A stretch of 64,000 nt of DNA from Viridibacterium sp035456105 (GCA_035456105.1 DATIDV010000017.1:310001-374000); one strand, 5' to 3'; shown: positions 41,638 to 50,224, counted from the first letter of the stretch. The notes: a model not told the origin generated them from the sequence alone. Numbers and translations are program-made.

Positions 41638-42609
41638 TTACAGCGCGCGGTCGCTTGGCTCGGCGAAGTAGAACCACTCGTTGCCGGGCAGCGAGTTCGG
41701 GTTGGGGAACACCACGAAGCCATCACGCGGCGCGCCGACGATGCTGCCGTCATGGCGCTTGCCGATCGGCTCGCCGCTCTTCACCGGGTCGAAACTCTTC
41801 CAGGGCTTGATGAACGCATCTTCCGGATGCAGGCGGTCGATGACTTCGGCAAGGCGCAGCACTTCCGGCGCGGGGTGCGGTGCAGGCACCGGCGCGTCGA
41901 TCAGGCCGAGCAAGGCCAGCGTGTTGCGGATCGCCTGAAAGGCCACTTCCGGCGCGGCCGGATCGGCATGCTGACCACACTCCAGGGTGATGGCGTAGCC
42001 ACCATGCGCACGCATGTATTCGGTGGTGCCGACGCCATAGCTCGGGTCGGTGCTGAGCATCTGCGCGCGCATATCGGCCGAGGCATACGCGAGTCGATTG
42101 GCGACGCCACGCGCATAGGTATCAAGCCAGCCTTCAACGATGCGGCGCGGGCCGAGACGCACAGCCATGGCTTCTTCTTCCTTCGCATGCGTGAAGGGTT
42201 CCAGAGCGCCGCCGTTATTGCGCGGGCCCAGCATCGCGAAAGCCTCGCCAGGCGTGTGGAACGAGTGCAGGTCGAGCAGCACGTCGTTGCTCGCCAGTAA
42301 CGGACACAGCACGTTGGCAATGCGGTCTTCGTAATCGACCGGCTCGGTCGTCGGCCGCAGGTTGCGATTGAGGTTGCGGTCGCCCATGCGCTGTTGCAGC
42401 TTGTAGGCGAGCGGATTGGTGATCGGCACGAAGGTGACCTGGCCACGCAGCAGCGTCAGCTCGCCGATATCGAACTCGGCGACGATGCGCTCAATGCCGC
42501 GCGCACCACACACCTCGTTGCCATGCACGGCCCCCAACACGAGCAGTTTGGGGCCGGGCTCGAGACCGGCGAAGGTGTGGATGCGCAGAGCGGTGGTGTT
42601 GTGAGTCAT
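41638..42609 (-). CDS. M14-family zinc deacylase (succinylglutamate desuccinylase/aspartoacylase-like)
   Basis: A 323-residue member of the AstE/AspA family. Zinc ligands are visible in LGAVHGNEVCGARG (His, Glu) and LLDLHSFHTPGEAF (His), with the general-base Glu in ITLECGQHADPAAPEVAF; substrate-binding arginines lie in GDRNLNRNLRPTTE. The C-terminal ~80 residues form the usual beta barrel. No arginine-catabolic genes are near, so the substrate is not clear: it could deacylate N-acyl amino acids or similar amides. Start MTHNTTALRI. Confidence 0.85.
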   Translation of the reverse strand: MTHNTTALRIHTFAGLEPGPKLLVLGAVHGNEVCGARGIERIVAEFDIGELTLLRGQVTFVPITNPLAYKLQQRMGDRNLNRNLRPTTEPVDYEDRIANVLCPLLASNDVLLDLHSFHTPGEAFAMLGPRNNGGALEPFTHAKEEEAMAVRLGPRRIVEGWLDTYARGVANRLAYASADMRAQMLSTDPSYGVGTTEYMRAHGGYAITLECGQHADPAAPEVAFQAIRNTLALLGLIDAPVPAPHPAPEVLRLAEVIDRLHPEDAFIKPWKSFDPVKSGEPIGKRHDGSIVGAPRDGFVVFPNPNSLPGNEWFYFAEPSDRAL

Positions 42610-42708
42610 GGCAGCAATCTTTTCAGGCGAAGAGCGTATGTTGGCACGGATCGCGGCTTGGCGAAAATACGCAGCAGACCCGGATTGCGCTGCTGCCTGC
42701 CCGACATT

Positions 42709-43746
42709 TCAACGCGCCGTTACAGCACCGGACAGCAGGGGCGCCGTCTGAAAGCTGTCGAGGATGTCGGCATGCAGCTGTTGCCAGGTGTTGATGTCCT
42801 GCCGCGGGCTGGCTTCTGCGAACTGTCGCAGCAGGAACAGGCGCGTCAGCTCGCTGGTGGCCTGCTTCACCAGCGGGTTGAGCGTCGCGCCACCGGTATT
42901 GCTTCGGTCGGTGAACATGCTGTGCGAGCCGCCCTTGAACACGGCCAGCGCCTTGTCACGGCTGCCGATGGCATTGAACACCTTGATGCGGTCGCTGACA
43001 TCGGAGTGGTAACCGGGAACCTCGATGACATCGGCCGTGCTGGTGATGTGCAGGGTCGGCGCGCGGATGCTCTGCAGGATGGGCGCGAAATCGTCTTCGC
43101 CATAGAACGGTGGCGACGAAATAAGGATCGCAGCCTTGATGCGTGCATCGCTCAGCGCCAGCACTTCGCCGTGCTGCATGACATGCGCGCCGGCCACCAG
43201 CATGGCGGTGTTGGCGCCATACGAATGCCCTGCGACGGCGATCCTCTCACGCGCTATCCGTACGGCATCAGGCGACGCCAGCAACTGGTCGAGCGCGAAG
43301 CGCATGTCCTGCGCGCGCGCCATCGCTTCACCCGCACTCGCCGCCTGCTGTAGCTGCCACAGCACGCCGATGCGGCTGCCCTGCCACACGCTACGATCAC
43401 TGCCGACATGCTGCACGTGCAGGCTGGCTATGCCATGGCTGGCCCAGTCGTCCGCGAGGTAGCTGTAGCCATTGCGCGAGCCGCCCATGCCATGCGAGAA
43501 CAGCACCAGCGGCACAGGCTTGCCCGCGGAAGAAGTCTTGGGCAGATACAAACGTACCGGCACCTCACGCTGGCGCGCCTGATCGATCCAGTCCAGATCA
43601 ACGACTTCGTAGGCCTCGGCATGCTGCGAGAAGGCGGGTGTGGTCGACCTCGCCTGCGGGCTGTTCGCCCAGGGCAGGGGCGCGCAGGCGGCCAGCAGTG
43701 CAAACACGCTGGCAATGAAGAAGCTGGAGCCCCAGAAGATTTTCAT
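42709..43746 (-). CDS. Lipoprotein alpha/beta hydrolase (dienelactone-hydrolase/chlorophyllase-like)
   Basis: A predicted exported lipoprotein of 345 residues. A signal peptide ends in the lipobox LLAAC (Cys21). The hydrolase domain shows VPLVLFSHGMGGSRNGYSYLADDWAS, the nucleophile elbow VAGHSYGANTAM and a final catalytic His in VFKGGSHSMF. It resembles platelet-activating-factor acetylhydrolase/chlorophyllase-type enzymes of unknown substrate. It lies 20 bp after the gamma-carbonic anhydrase gene on the same strand, so the two may form an operon. Confidence 0.83.
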   Translation of the reverse strand: MKIFWGSSFFIASVFALLAACAPLPWANSPQARSTTPAFSQHAEAYEVVDLDWIDQARQREVPVRLYLPKTSSAGKPVPLVLFSHGMGGSRNGYSYLADDWASHGIASLHVQHVGSDRSVWQGSRIGVLWQLQQAASAGEAMARAQDMRFALDQLLASPDAVRIARERIAVAGHSYGANTAMLVAGAHVMQHGEVLALSDARIKAAILISSPPFYGEDDFAPILQSIRAPTLHITSTADVIEVPGYHSDVSDRIKVFNAIGSRDKALAVFKGGSHSMFTDRSNTGGATLNPLVKQATSELTRLFLLRQFAEASPRQDINTWQQLHADILDSFQTAPLLSGAVTAR

Positions 43747-43766
43747 GGGCGGTTGACCCGCGATTC

Positions 43767-44327
43767 TCAGAATTCGTTCTGCAACTTCTTGTATCCACGC
43801 ACCAGTTCGACATTGGTGCGCGCCACGTCTTCCGAGAACTCGGCGGCAGAAGCGCTGACCTTGGGGATGGTGCTGAGGTCGGTCGTCGCGTTCAGGTAGG
43901 TGGTGGACGGCACATAGAAACCTTCCGGCAAGTTGCAGCCATCGACCACGGAGTTGTGACGCACCACGCAGCGTGCGCCGACCTCGCAGTTGAACAGCAC
44001 GCTGTTGAAGCCGATGAAGACGTTGTTCCCGACCTTCGCCGGTCCATGCACGATGGAGCGATGCGCAATGGACGTGTTCTCGCCAATCGTCACCGCCGCG
44101 CCGGACTTGGAGTGGATCACCACGCCGTCCTGGATATTGGAATTGGCGCCGATGACGATGGGCTCCATGCCGCCGCTGGCATTGACTTCATCGGCGCGGA
44201 TCACCGCATACGGCCCGACGAATACGTTCTCGTGAATGATCACCTTGCCGCAGATGATGGCGGTCTGGTCCACGTAAGCGGACTCGTGGATAAGGGGCAG
44301 GTCGCCACTGGGATTTTTACGGATCAT
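43767..44327 (-). CDS. Gamma-class carbonic anhydrase (Cam-like hexapeptide protein)
   Basis: A 186-residue left-handed beta-helix protein. Hexapeptide repeats run from YVDQTAIICGKVIIHENVFVG through VVIHSKSGAAVTIG, NTSIAHRSIVHGPAKVG and NNVFIGFNSVLFNCEVG. His residues in VVIHSK, IAHRS and the RHNS segment match metal ligands. The C-terminal helix (FSEDVARTNVELVRGYKKLQNEF) is typical of the archaeal Cam type. Relatives in pseudomonads belong to Zur regulons next to COG0523 GTPases and are thought to replace zinc-demanding beta-type enzymes. The neighbouring COG0523-ZIP-Zur genes suggest the same here. Confidence 0.87.
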   Translation of the reverse strand: MIRKNPSGDLPLIHESAYVDQTAIICGKVIIHENVFVGPYAVIRADEVNASGGMEPIVIGANSNIQDGVVIHSKSGAAVTIGENTSIAHRSIVHGPAKVGNNVFIGFNSVLFNCEVGARCVVRHNSVVDGCNLPEGFYVPSTTYLNATTDLSTIPKVSASAAEFSEDVARTNVELVRGYKKLQNEF

Positions 44328-44356
44328 GGCAGGGCTCGCAGGTGAGGGATCAGACG

Positions 44357-44459
44357 GTAGCGTCGTTCACGTAAGCGTCGCGAATAGCAAAACCTCGTCA
44401 TCCCGGCGAAGGTCGGGATGACGAACTTGTTCTAGAAATTCCTTAACTGAACTGCATCA
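44357..44459. repeat. MITE-like dispersed element, copy 3 (inverted)
   Basis: On the minus strand this reads TGATGCAGTTCAGTTAAGG...ACAAGTTCGTCATCCCG...GCTATTCGCGACGCTTACG, closely matching 23429-23528. It separates the gamma-carbonic anhydrase gene from the upstream COG0523 gene and may end or process their common transcript. Confidence 0.75.
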
Positions 44460-44501
44460 GGGATCAAGCGGGGTAAGCCATTGTAGGCCTCGCCATGGCT
44501 G

Positions 44502-45566
44502 TTACGCCTCCGTATCTGAAGGGCCACAAAACGCGGCAAATGCCTTCTCCAGCACGCTGCGCGGCAAGTCACGCACGATGAACACCAGACGCGAGCTGCG
44601 ATCAGCATCCGGCCACGCCGGCAGGCTGCTGTCCGGATAACGTTCATGCTGCACGGCATGCACGACACGTGGCTTGTCTTCACCGCGTACGGCGAGCAGA
44701 CCTTTCACACGCAGGATGCGATCGCCAACGACGGATTGCAGCGTGTCCATGGCGCGCGAAAAATCGCGCCACGCAAACGGCTCGTCAAACCGCAGCAGGT
44801 AAGTGCTCACGCTGTCGTCATGCAGGGCAACGGGGCGAGCGAAGACACCGCCGCGTGCGCGCAGTTGTTCCTGTTCGGCGATGGCCGCCTCGCCCAGCCA
44901 GCGGCCCACGTCGGCGGTCTTGCCCGCCGCGTCGTAGAGGCTCATGTTTTCGAGCAGGCCCTGTGGCAACTTGCCCGGCTCGCTGTGCCAGCATTGTGCC
45001 GCGGGGTTGAGTGCGCTCACGCGCTCCTCCGCTTCGGCAATCTGCATGCTGTCGGCGAGATCGCACTTGGTCAGCACGATGCGATCGGCCATCGCCACCT
45101 GCTTCACCGCTTCGTCATGCTGGCCGAGTTGCCAGTGCACATTGCGCACATCGACGGTGGTGACGACGCCTTCGAGACGGAAGCGCTCGGCGAGAAAGAA
45201 GTCGCGCATCAGCGTATGGATGATGGGCGCCGGATCGGCGAGGCCGCTGGTCTCGATGACCACGCGGTCGAGCGCCTTGATCTCGCGACTGAGGCGGCGC
45301 ATGAACAGCTCGCGCAGGCTGCGCGCCAGATCGCCGCGCACCGTGCAGCACAGGCAGCCCGATTCGAGCAGGGTGATTTCTTCTGAGACCTGCTGCACCA
45401 GCAAGTGGTCGAGGCCGACCTCGCCCACCTCGTTGATCAGCACCGCGCAACCCGCCATGGACGAATCGCGCAGCAGCGTGGCAAGCAGGCTGGTCTTGCC
45501 GCTGCCCAGGAATCCGGTCACAAGCGTGACCGGAATGCGACGATCGCCGTCCGCTTCAATGCCCAT
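44502..45566 (-). CDS. COG0523 (CobW/ZNG1-like) GTPase, putative zinc metallochaperone
   Basis: A 354-residue G3E-family GTPase. It has the P-loop TLVTGFLGSGKTSLL, the metal-binding CxCC motif in ESGCLCCTVRGDLARSL, the Walker B region VVIETSGLADPAPI and the base-recognition ILTKCDLAD. The C-terminal CobW_C domain ends VFIVRDLPRSVLEKAFAAF. Zur-linked members deliver zinc to client enzymes during starvation. It starts 11 bp after the ZIP transporter stop and shares the strand with zur, so zur-ZIP-COG0523 looks like one operon. CobW of cobalamin synthesis is unlikely as no cob genes are near. Confidence 0.9.
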   Translation of the reverse strand: MGIEADGDRRIPVTLVTGFLGSGKTSLLATLLRDSSMAGCAVLINEVGEVGLDHLLVQQVSEEITLLESGCLCCTVRGDLARSLRELFMRRLSREIKALDRVVIETSGLADPAPIIHTLMRDFFLAERFRLEGVVTTVDVRNVHWQLGQHDEAVKQVAMADRIVLTKCDLADSMQIAEAEERVSALNPAAQCWHSEPGKLPQGLLENMSLYDAAGKTADVGRWLGEAAIAEQEQLRARGGVFARPVALHDDSVSTYLLRFDEPFAWRDFSRAMDTLQSVVGDRILRVKGLLAVRGEDKPRVVHAVQHERYPDSSLPAWPDADRSSRLVFIVRDLPRSVLEKAFAAFCGPSDTEA

Positions 45567-45577
45567 GCTTCGATGCC

Positions 45578-46372
45578 TCAGTGACCGTGACCCAGGGTGA
45601 CGACGGCAATCAGCGCAATACCCACCACCATGTAGCCGGTCTGCCACATCGAAGTCGGGCGATGGCCTTCTCGGCGCAGCATCGGCAGCAGATCCGAGAT
45701 GGCAATGTAGAGAAAGCTCGCCGCAGCAATGGTGAGGATGTAGGGCAGCATTGTCTGCGTTTGCGATAGCGCGAAATAACCAAGCACGCCGCCCGCCACC
45801 GCAGCCAGACTCGACACGGCGTTGAACCACAGCGCGCGTGCATTCGACATGCCCGCAGCACGCAGGATGGCGAAGTCGCCGGCCTCTTGCGGAATCTCGT
45901 GGGCGATCACCGCGAAGGCCGTGCTCCAGCCGAGCACCGGACTCACCAGAAAGGCCGCTGCCAGCAGGACACCGTCCACGAAATTGTGAAAGCTGTCGCC
46001 GATCATCACCGACACCACGGTGTTTTGACCGACGCCGTGACCGTGATGATGATGGTGGTGATCATGGGTCGGGCAATGATGGTCATGCCCCTCCTCATCC
46101 GGATGCGAGTGCCGCCACAGCGCAATGCGCTCCAGACCATAGAAACTCAGCAGGCCGGCCAGCAGTGTGGCAAACAGCTTGTGCGGCGCAATGCCGGACT
46201 CGAAGGCCTCGGGCAATACATCAAGCAGCGCGACGGCCAACAGCACACCGGTGGCGAAACCCACCAGGCGTGGCATCCAGCGTTGCGGAAAACCGGCGAT
46301 CAGCAGCATCGCCGCCAGCACGCTGAGCAAACCACCCATCAGCGTGGCCAGAATGATATTGAACAGGGTCAT
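45578..46372 (-). CDS. ZIP-family metal transporter
   Basis: A 264-residue inner-membrane metal permease with about eight helices. The histidine-rich cytoplasmic loop at residues ~95-120 (HSHPDEEGHDHHCPTHDHHH followed by more His) is typical. The metal-site helices contain VSVMIGDSFHNFVDGVLLAAAF (HNxxDG) and FAVIAHEIPQEAGDFAIL (HEIPQE). The HNFVDG/HEIPQE pair marks the ZIP family, which imports zinc, iron or manganese in bacteria. Zur upstream and COG0523 downstream point to zinc. The start MTLFNIILA lies 59 bp after the zur stop. Confidence 0.92.
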   Translation of the reverse strand: MTLFNIILATLMGGLLSVLAAMLLIAGFPQRWMPRLVGFATGVLLAVALLDVLPEAFESGIAPHKLFATLLAGLLSFYGLERIALWRHSHPDEEGHDHHCPTHDHHHHHHGHGVGQNTVVSVMIGDSFHNFVDGVLLAAAFLVSPVLGWSTAFAVIAHEIPQEAGDFAILRAAGMSNARALWFNAVSSLAAVAGGVLGYFALSQTQTMLPYILTIAAASFLYIAISDLLPMLRREGHRPTSMWQTGYMVVGIALIAVVTLGHGH

Positions 46373-46431
46373 GCAGGCACTCTCTTCTTGAATTCGTGTT
46401 GCGCTTGTTGGCTCATCAGCCAGTCGGGCCG

Positions 46432-46866
46432 CTACGCGCCGCCGGCCTTGCCGCAGTGACCACAGTGGCCGGTGATGCTCAACTCGACCGCGCTGCTGGA
46501 GAAACCTTCGGGCAGATTCGGCCGCGTGACCGGCACCTCGTCGAGGCAGAACACCTTGCCGCAATCCTCGCAGCGAAAATGCGCGTGGCGATCATGCGCA
46601 GGTGCGTCCGGCGCCGCGAGGCTGAAACGGAATACGCGCTGGGCGTCGGTCACGCGATGCGCCAGACCGCTTTCAACCATCCAGTCGAGCACGCGATAAA
46701 GCGTCACGCGATCAAAACCGCTGGCTTCCAGCACTAGTTCGAGGTCGTGATGTGACAAAGCGCGTTCAGCAGTTTCCAGCAGGCGCATGACGGCAATGCG
46801 CGCCGGCGTGGCACGCGCGCCAAGTGAGCGGATGCGGTCTGCTGGGCTGAGGCTTGCTTCATTCAT
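46432..46866 (-). CDS. zur: Fur-family regulator, Zur-like
   Basis: A 144-residue Fur-family repressor. The winged helix spans roughly residues 10-80 (RIAVMRLLETAERALSHHDLELVLEASGFDRVTLYRVLDWMVESGLAHRV). The metal sites follow: HDRHAHFRCEDCGKVFCLDE gives the His-rich site and one Cys pair, and HCGHCGKAGG at the very end gives the second CxxC of the structural zinc site. The gene order zur-ZIP-COG0523 indicates zinc-responsive control. A plain Fur role is less likely given the neighbours. The start MNEASLSPA was chosen over an upstream ATG because alignment begins there. Confidence 0.88.
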   Translation of the reverse strand: MNEASLSPADRIRSLGARATPARIAVMRLLETAERALSHHDLELVLEASGFDRVTLYRVLDWMVESGLAHRVTDAQRVFRFSLAAPDAPAHDRHAHFRCEDCGKVFCLDEVPVTRPNLPEGFSSSAVELSITGHCGHCGKAGGA

Positions 46867-46882
46867 GGGGCGAATTTGACCA

Positions 46883-46912
46883 CAATCGTGTTGCTGCTGC
46901 AATTGTGTTGCA
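46883..46912. promoter_or_regulatory. Candidate Zur operator in the zur-truC divergent region
   Basis: A 12-base direct repeat CAAT(C/T)GTGTTGC occurs at 46883-46894 and 46900-46911. The second copy lies within the inverted pair TGCAA-TTGTG-TTGCA (46898-46912). The site is ~20-45 bp upstream of the zur ATG, where an autoregulatory operator is expected. It does not match a textbook Zur box. Confidence 0.3.
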
Positions 46913-46960
46913 TTTACGGCAAGGCTTGCCGAGGCCCGAAGAGCAGCGTAAAAGCGCGCC

Positions 46961-47698
46961 ATGCTCGACATCCTCTACCGCGACGAACACCTCGTCGCCA
47001 TCCACAAACCCGCTGGCCTGCTCGTGCATCGCACGATGCTGGATCGCCACGAAACGCGCTTCGCCGTGCAATTGCTGCGCGACCAGATCGGCCAGCATGT
47101 GTGGCCGGTGCACCGGCTTGATCGCGGCACTTCGGGCGTGCTGCTGTTTGCGCTGGATGCGACGAGTCTGCGTGCGGCGGCTACGCAGTTCGAGCACGGC
47201 ACGGTGACAAAAGAATATCGCGCCGTGGTACGCGGCTGGCCGGATGCGGCGGGCGAAATCGATCACTCGCTGCCGCGCATTCTCGACAATACCGATCGCG
47301 GCCATCCCGATGCACTCAATGCGCCGCAGGCGGCCTGCACGCGCTATCAACGTCTATCGCAATGCGAGCTGCCCCTACCGGATGGGCGTTTCCCGACAAG
47401 CCGCTACGCCCTGCTCGCCCTGCAACCGCAGACAGGACGCCGTCATCAGATCCGACGCCACCTCAAGCACATCGCCCACCCCATCATCGGCGACGCGACC
47501 TATGGCAAGGGCCCGCACAACCGCGCAATTGCAGCGTTGAGCGGACATACGCGTCTGCTGCTGGCGTGTACGCACCTGGGCTTGCAGCATCCGGTGCATG
47601 GGGCGCCGCTGGCAATCCATTGCGACATTGCGGCGGACTTCGCTTCAAGCCTGCAGGCCATGCATCTGGCTTGCGATACGTCTTCATCAATGCCCTGA
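46961..47698 (+). CDS. truC: tRNA pseudouridine(65) synthase TruC
   Basis: An RluA-family pseudouridine synthase of 245 residues that isomerises U65 in some tRNAs. The catalytic Asp54 is in VHRLDRGTSGVLLFA; N-terminal IHKPAGLLVHR and the late QTGRRHQIRRHLKHIAHPIIGD are family marks. The absence of an S4 domain and the short length fit TruC rather than RluC or RluD. It is divergent from zur. Confidence 0.9.
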   Translation: MLDILYRDEHLVAIHKPAGLLVHRTMLDRHETRFAVQLLRDQIGQHVWPVHRLDRGTSGVLLFALDATSLRAAATQFEHGTVTKEYRAVVRGWPDAAGEIDHSLPRILDNTDRGHPDALNAPQAACTRYQRLSQCELPLPDGRFPTSRYALLALQPQTGRRHQIRRHLKHIAHPIIGDATYGKGPHNRAIAALSGHTRLLLACTHLGLQHPVHGAPLAIHCDIAADFASSLQAMHLACDTSSSMP

Positions 47699-47704
47699 TT
47701 ACCC

Positions 47705-48385
47705 ATGCAACCCATCAACGAGTACTACGACGCGCTGGCCAGAACCTACGACCAGGATCGTTTTGGTAATTCATATGGTCGCTACATCGACGCTCTGGAG
47801 CGCAGGATTCTGTCGGCATGGCTATCCGGGACGTCTCCTGCACGGGTGCTCGACGTCGGTTGCGGCACGGGGCGCCTGCTCGATTTCGCGTCGACAGGGG
47901 TAGACAGCTCCAGGGAGATGCTCAAGCTCGCCGCGGAGAAGTATCCGCAGCATCGGCTGGTCCTCGCGGCATCGAGCGCGCTGGATGTCGCCCTCGATTC
48001 ACTTTACGACGCAGCGATCTGTTTCCACGTATTCATGCATTTCGACGCAGCGCAGATTGCCGCCTCATTCGATTCCATTGCGCGGGTAGTTGCGCCGGGT
48101 GGCCGTGTCATCGTGGATATTCCGTCACAGCACCGGCGAGCGCTTGGCCGGCGTCCGCCGAGCAAACCCGGCTGGCATGGCAATACTGCGGCGAACCGCA
48201 AGGATATCGAGCGCTGGGCGGGGGCCAACTGGCGGGTTGTCCGGCGTCGCGGGATCCTGTTCTTCCCGATCCATCGCATACCGTCCTTCGCACGACCGCT
48301 CTTCAGCGGGCTGGATGCCTTGGCCGGGCGCACACCCCTGGCACGTTATTCGTCCTATCACGTGTATGAATTACAGCGATGCTGA
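47705..48385 (+). CDS. Class I SAM-dependent methyltransferase
   Basis: A 226-residue methyltransferase with motif I VLDVGCGTGRLLDFA, VDSSREMLKLAAEKYP and VAPGGRVIVDIP; the start YYDALARTYDQDRFGN is common in family 11/25 enzymes. It follows truC after six bases and overlaps the VanW-like gene (ATGCTGATGA), so truC, this gene and the VanW-like gene could be one operon. Substrate unknown; the coupling to a VanW protein suggests a cell-surface or secondary-metabolite role but no more. Confidence 0.82.
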   Translation: MQPINEYYDALARTYDQDRFGNSYGRYIDALERRILSAWLSGTSPARVLDVGCGTGRLLDFASTGVDSSREMLKLAAEKYPQHRLVLAASSALDVALDSLYDAAICFHVFMHFDAAQIAASFDSIARVVAPGGRVIVDIPSQHRRALGRRPPSKPGWHGNTAANRKDIERWAGANWRVVRRRGILFFPIHRIPSFARPLFSGLDALAGRTPLARYSSYHVYELQRC

Positions 48386-49134
48386 TGAGCCAGTTTCGCC
48401 TGTGGCTGCGCCGTGTACTTCCACTGTCCTTGCGGCAAGCGGTCTCGCAAATGCGTCGGCGCATGCGCGATGCCAGGAATGGCGTGCGATTGTCGGCGGT
48501 CCATAGTGACGCGAATCTGAATGCCTGGGTCCTGCAAGCCGAGTTGCGTCAGCCCATCATGGCGGGCGTCCTGTTTGCCAACAAGCTGGCCAATTTGCGC
48601 CACGGCGCGCAATGCGTGAACCGGGCGCAGATTGCGCCGGGCGAGACGTGGTCGTTCTGGCGATACGTCAACAAGCCGAGCGCACGCAACGGCTTCGTGC
48701 CAGGCCGCAATCTGGTCAATGGACAATTGGTGGGTCAGGTCGGCGGTGGTCTGTGCCAGCTTTCGAGCCTCATCTACCACCTTGGACTACTGGCCGGGCT
48801 GAACGTCGTGGAACGCCATCCACACAGCATCGATATCTACCATGAGCACGAGCGCTTCACCCCGCTGGGTGCAGATGCAACGGTGGTGTGGGGCGCGAAG
48901 GATCTACGCCTCATGAATCCGCATGACGTTGAAGTGATTCTTGAATGCGTCGTGCAGGAACACTTTCTGGTCGGCCGCGCATACGCCCGGAGCAAGCTTC
49001 CGGACTACGACGTGAGCTTCGTCCGCAAACAACTGGATGCTCGCCACGCCATCGTCGATACGCTGGTGAATGCACGCCAACACACCCAAACCTCGTACAG
49101 ACAAGAACAAGGCATGGGTTTGCAAAGATCATGA
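48379..49134 (+). CDS. VanW-family protein
   Basis: A 251-residue protein with a VanW domain at roughly residues 55-190: MAGVLFANKLANLRHGAQCVN, APGETWSFWRYVNKPSARNGFVPGRNLVNGQLV, GQVGGGLCQLSSLIYHLGLLAGLNVVERHPHSI. The GGGLCQLSS stretch is the family hallmark. VanW is an accessory of some vancomycin-resistance clusters, with unknown function; proteobacterial members are not linked to resistance. No signal peptide or membrane helix is visible. The gene overlaps the methyltransferase by seven bases. Confidence 0.85.
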   Translation: MLMSQFRLWLRRVLPLSLRQAVSQMRRRMRDARNGVRLSAVHSDANLNAWVLQAELRQPIMAGVLFANKLANLRHGAQCVNRAQIAPGETWSFWRYVNKPSARNGFVPGRNLVNGQLVGQVGGGLCQLSSLIYHLGLLAGLNVVERHPHSIDIYHEHERFTPLGADATVVWGAKDLRLMNPHDVEVILECVVQEHFLVGRAYARSKLPDYDVSFVRKQLDARHAIVDTLVNARQHTQTSYRQEQGMGLQRS

Positions 49135-49216
49135 ACGCCGGGTGACGAGGCAGCATCTCGCTTGCCTCTTGACCGAGTCTTCAAGCCCCTTTCTGCAGAT
49201 CAAACGCGCAGCAGGC

Positions 49217-50224
49217 TCAGAGTTCCGGCGCCGGATTCTTGCCACTGAGGTGCTCGTACTGGCCATTGCGATAGCGGTAGACGAGCGTCTCGCGGATGTT
49301 ATGGACGGTCACGAGGTATTCCTCTGTCGGCGCCTCTACCTCTGAAGAGTCATTTTCGTGGGCGTTTTCCGCGGCGTTTGTCGCCTGCGGTGCACTCTCC
49401 GCTACGGGTGCAGAAGCCGACACGGCGGGCCGCTCGATAGGCACGAGCTCTGCAGAGGTCTGCTTGCCGCTGAACTCGATCACGATGTCGCCCGGGCCAC
49501 TCTTGTCCTTGCGTACCCGGACGTACCACTTCGCCGACACCCCTACGCAGCCGTAGGCCTCTGAGTACTCATCCGTACTCACGCGTACGCGTGTGCCCGC
49601 GCCGCGCTTCATCAGACCCTCGCAGCTTGTCGTCGCACCATCAGCATCGGTACCCAGCTGGATCGCCTCTTCCTTCCCGAGCAAGTCCGTCATGCCTTGC
49701 CCGTCGACGCGAAACAAATGCAGCCAGTGCCCACACATGCCCTGCCAGCAGCTGCCGTTCTCGACCGCCAGCACTTTCAGGTCATCTGCCGGCTCGATCA
49801 GTTTCACGTCGCCCGCCTGACCATAGAAGCCGGTGAAGACGGCTTGCGGTTCCTTCTTCGAGAGCAACCAGTTTTTTTCGTGACGCTCAAACCAGTAGGC
49901 CATGAGCAGACCGTGGGTGGGATGCCCCGCAGCCACTGGCACGCCGGAAACGATCAGCACGACCTGATCGGGCGAAAGACGCACCACCAGCTCCGCGCTG
50001 AAATCCGCCTTCGTGCTGTCGTCGCCCGCGTTGCCGGGCTCTTCACCGAGCTCGGACGGCATCTCCGCACGCTCCGCCGCGCCCTCCTTGCTGTCCGGAA
50101 AAACAACGCGCATCAGGGCCGCCGGTTCGGTACTCGTCGCAAATGGCTCGGCCTGTTTCGCGCAGGCCGCCAGCACCATGAGAACCGGCAGGAGGAACAA
50201 TCGGGAAAGCTGCAGGCGGAACAT
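49217..50224 (-). CDS. Putative lipoprotein, unknown function
   Basis: A 335-residue protein with a lipoprotein signal peptide (FLLPVLMVLAACAKQ; lipidated Cys20). The mature region has a conserved-looking ~200-residue domain with cysteines in CWQGMCGHW and TTSCEG, then an Ala/Glu/Pro-rich linker and a short C-terminal segment (YLVTVHNIRETLVYRYRNGQYEHL). No family is recognised. Start chosen at MFRLQLSRLF because it gives a proper signal peptide; the frame is open to 50362. Confidence 0.7.
   Translation of the reverse strand: MFRLQLSRLFLLPVLMVLAACAKQAEPFATSTEPAALMRVVFPDSKEGAAERAEMPSELGEEPGNAGDDSTKADFSAELVVRLSPDQVVLIVSGVPVAAGHPTHGLLMAYWFERHEKNWLLSKKEPQAVFTGFYGQAGDVKLIEPADDLKVLAVENGSCWQGMCGHWLHLFRVDGQGMTDLLGKEEAIQLGTDADGATTSCEGLMKRGAGTRVRVSTDEYSEAYGCVGVSAKWYVRVRKDKSGPGDIVIEFSGKQTSAELVPIERPAVSASAPVAESAPQATNAAENAHENDSSEVEAPTEEYLVTVHNIRETLVYRYRNGQYEHLSGKNPAPEL

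Noticed and set aside
44502..45566. Cobalamin-synthesis CobW
   Set aside because: No cobalamin genes are nearby; Zur and ZIP neighbours favour a zinc-related COG0523 protein.
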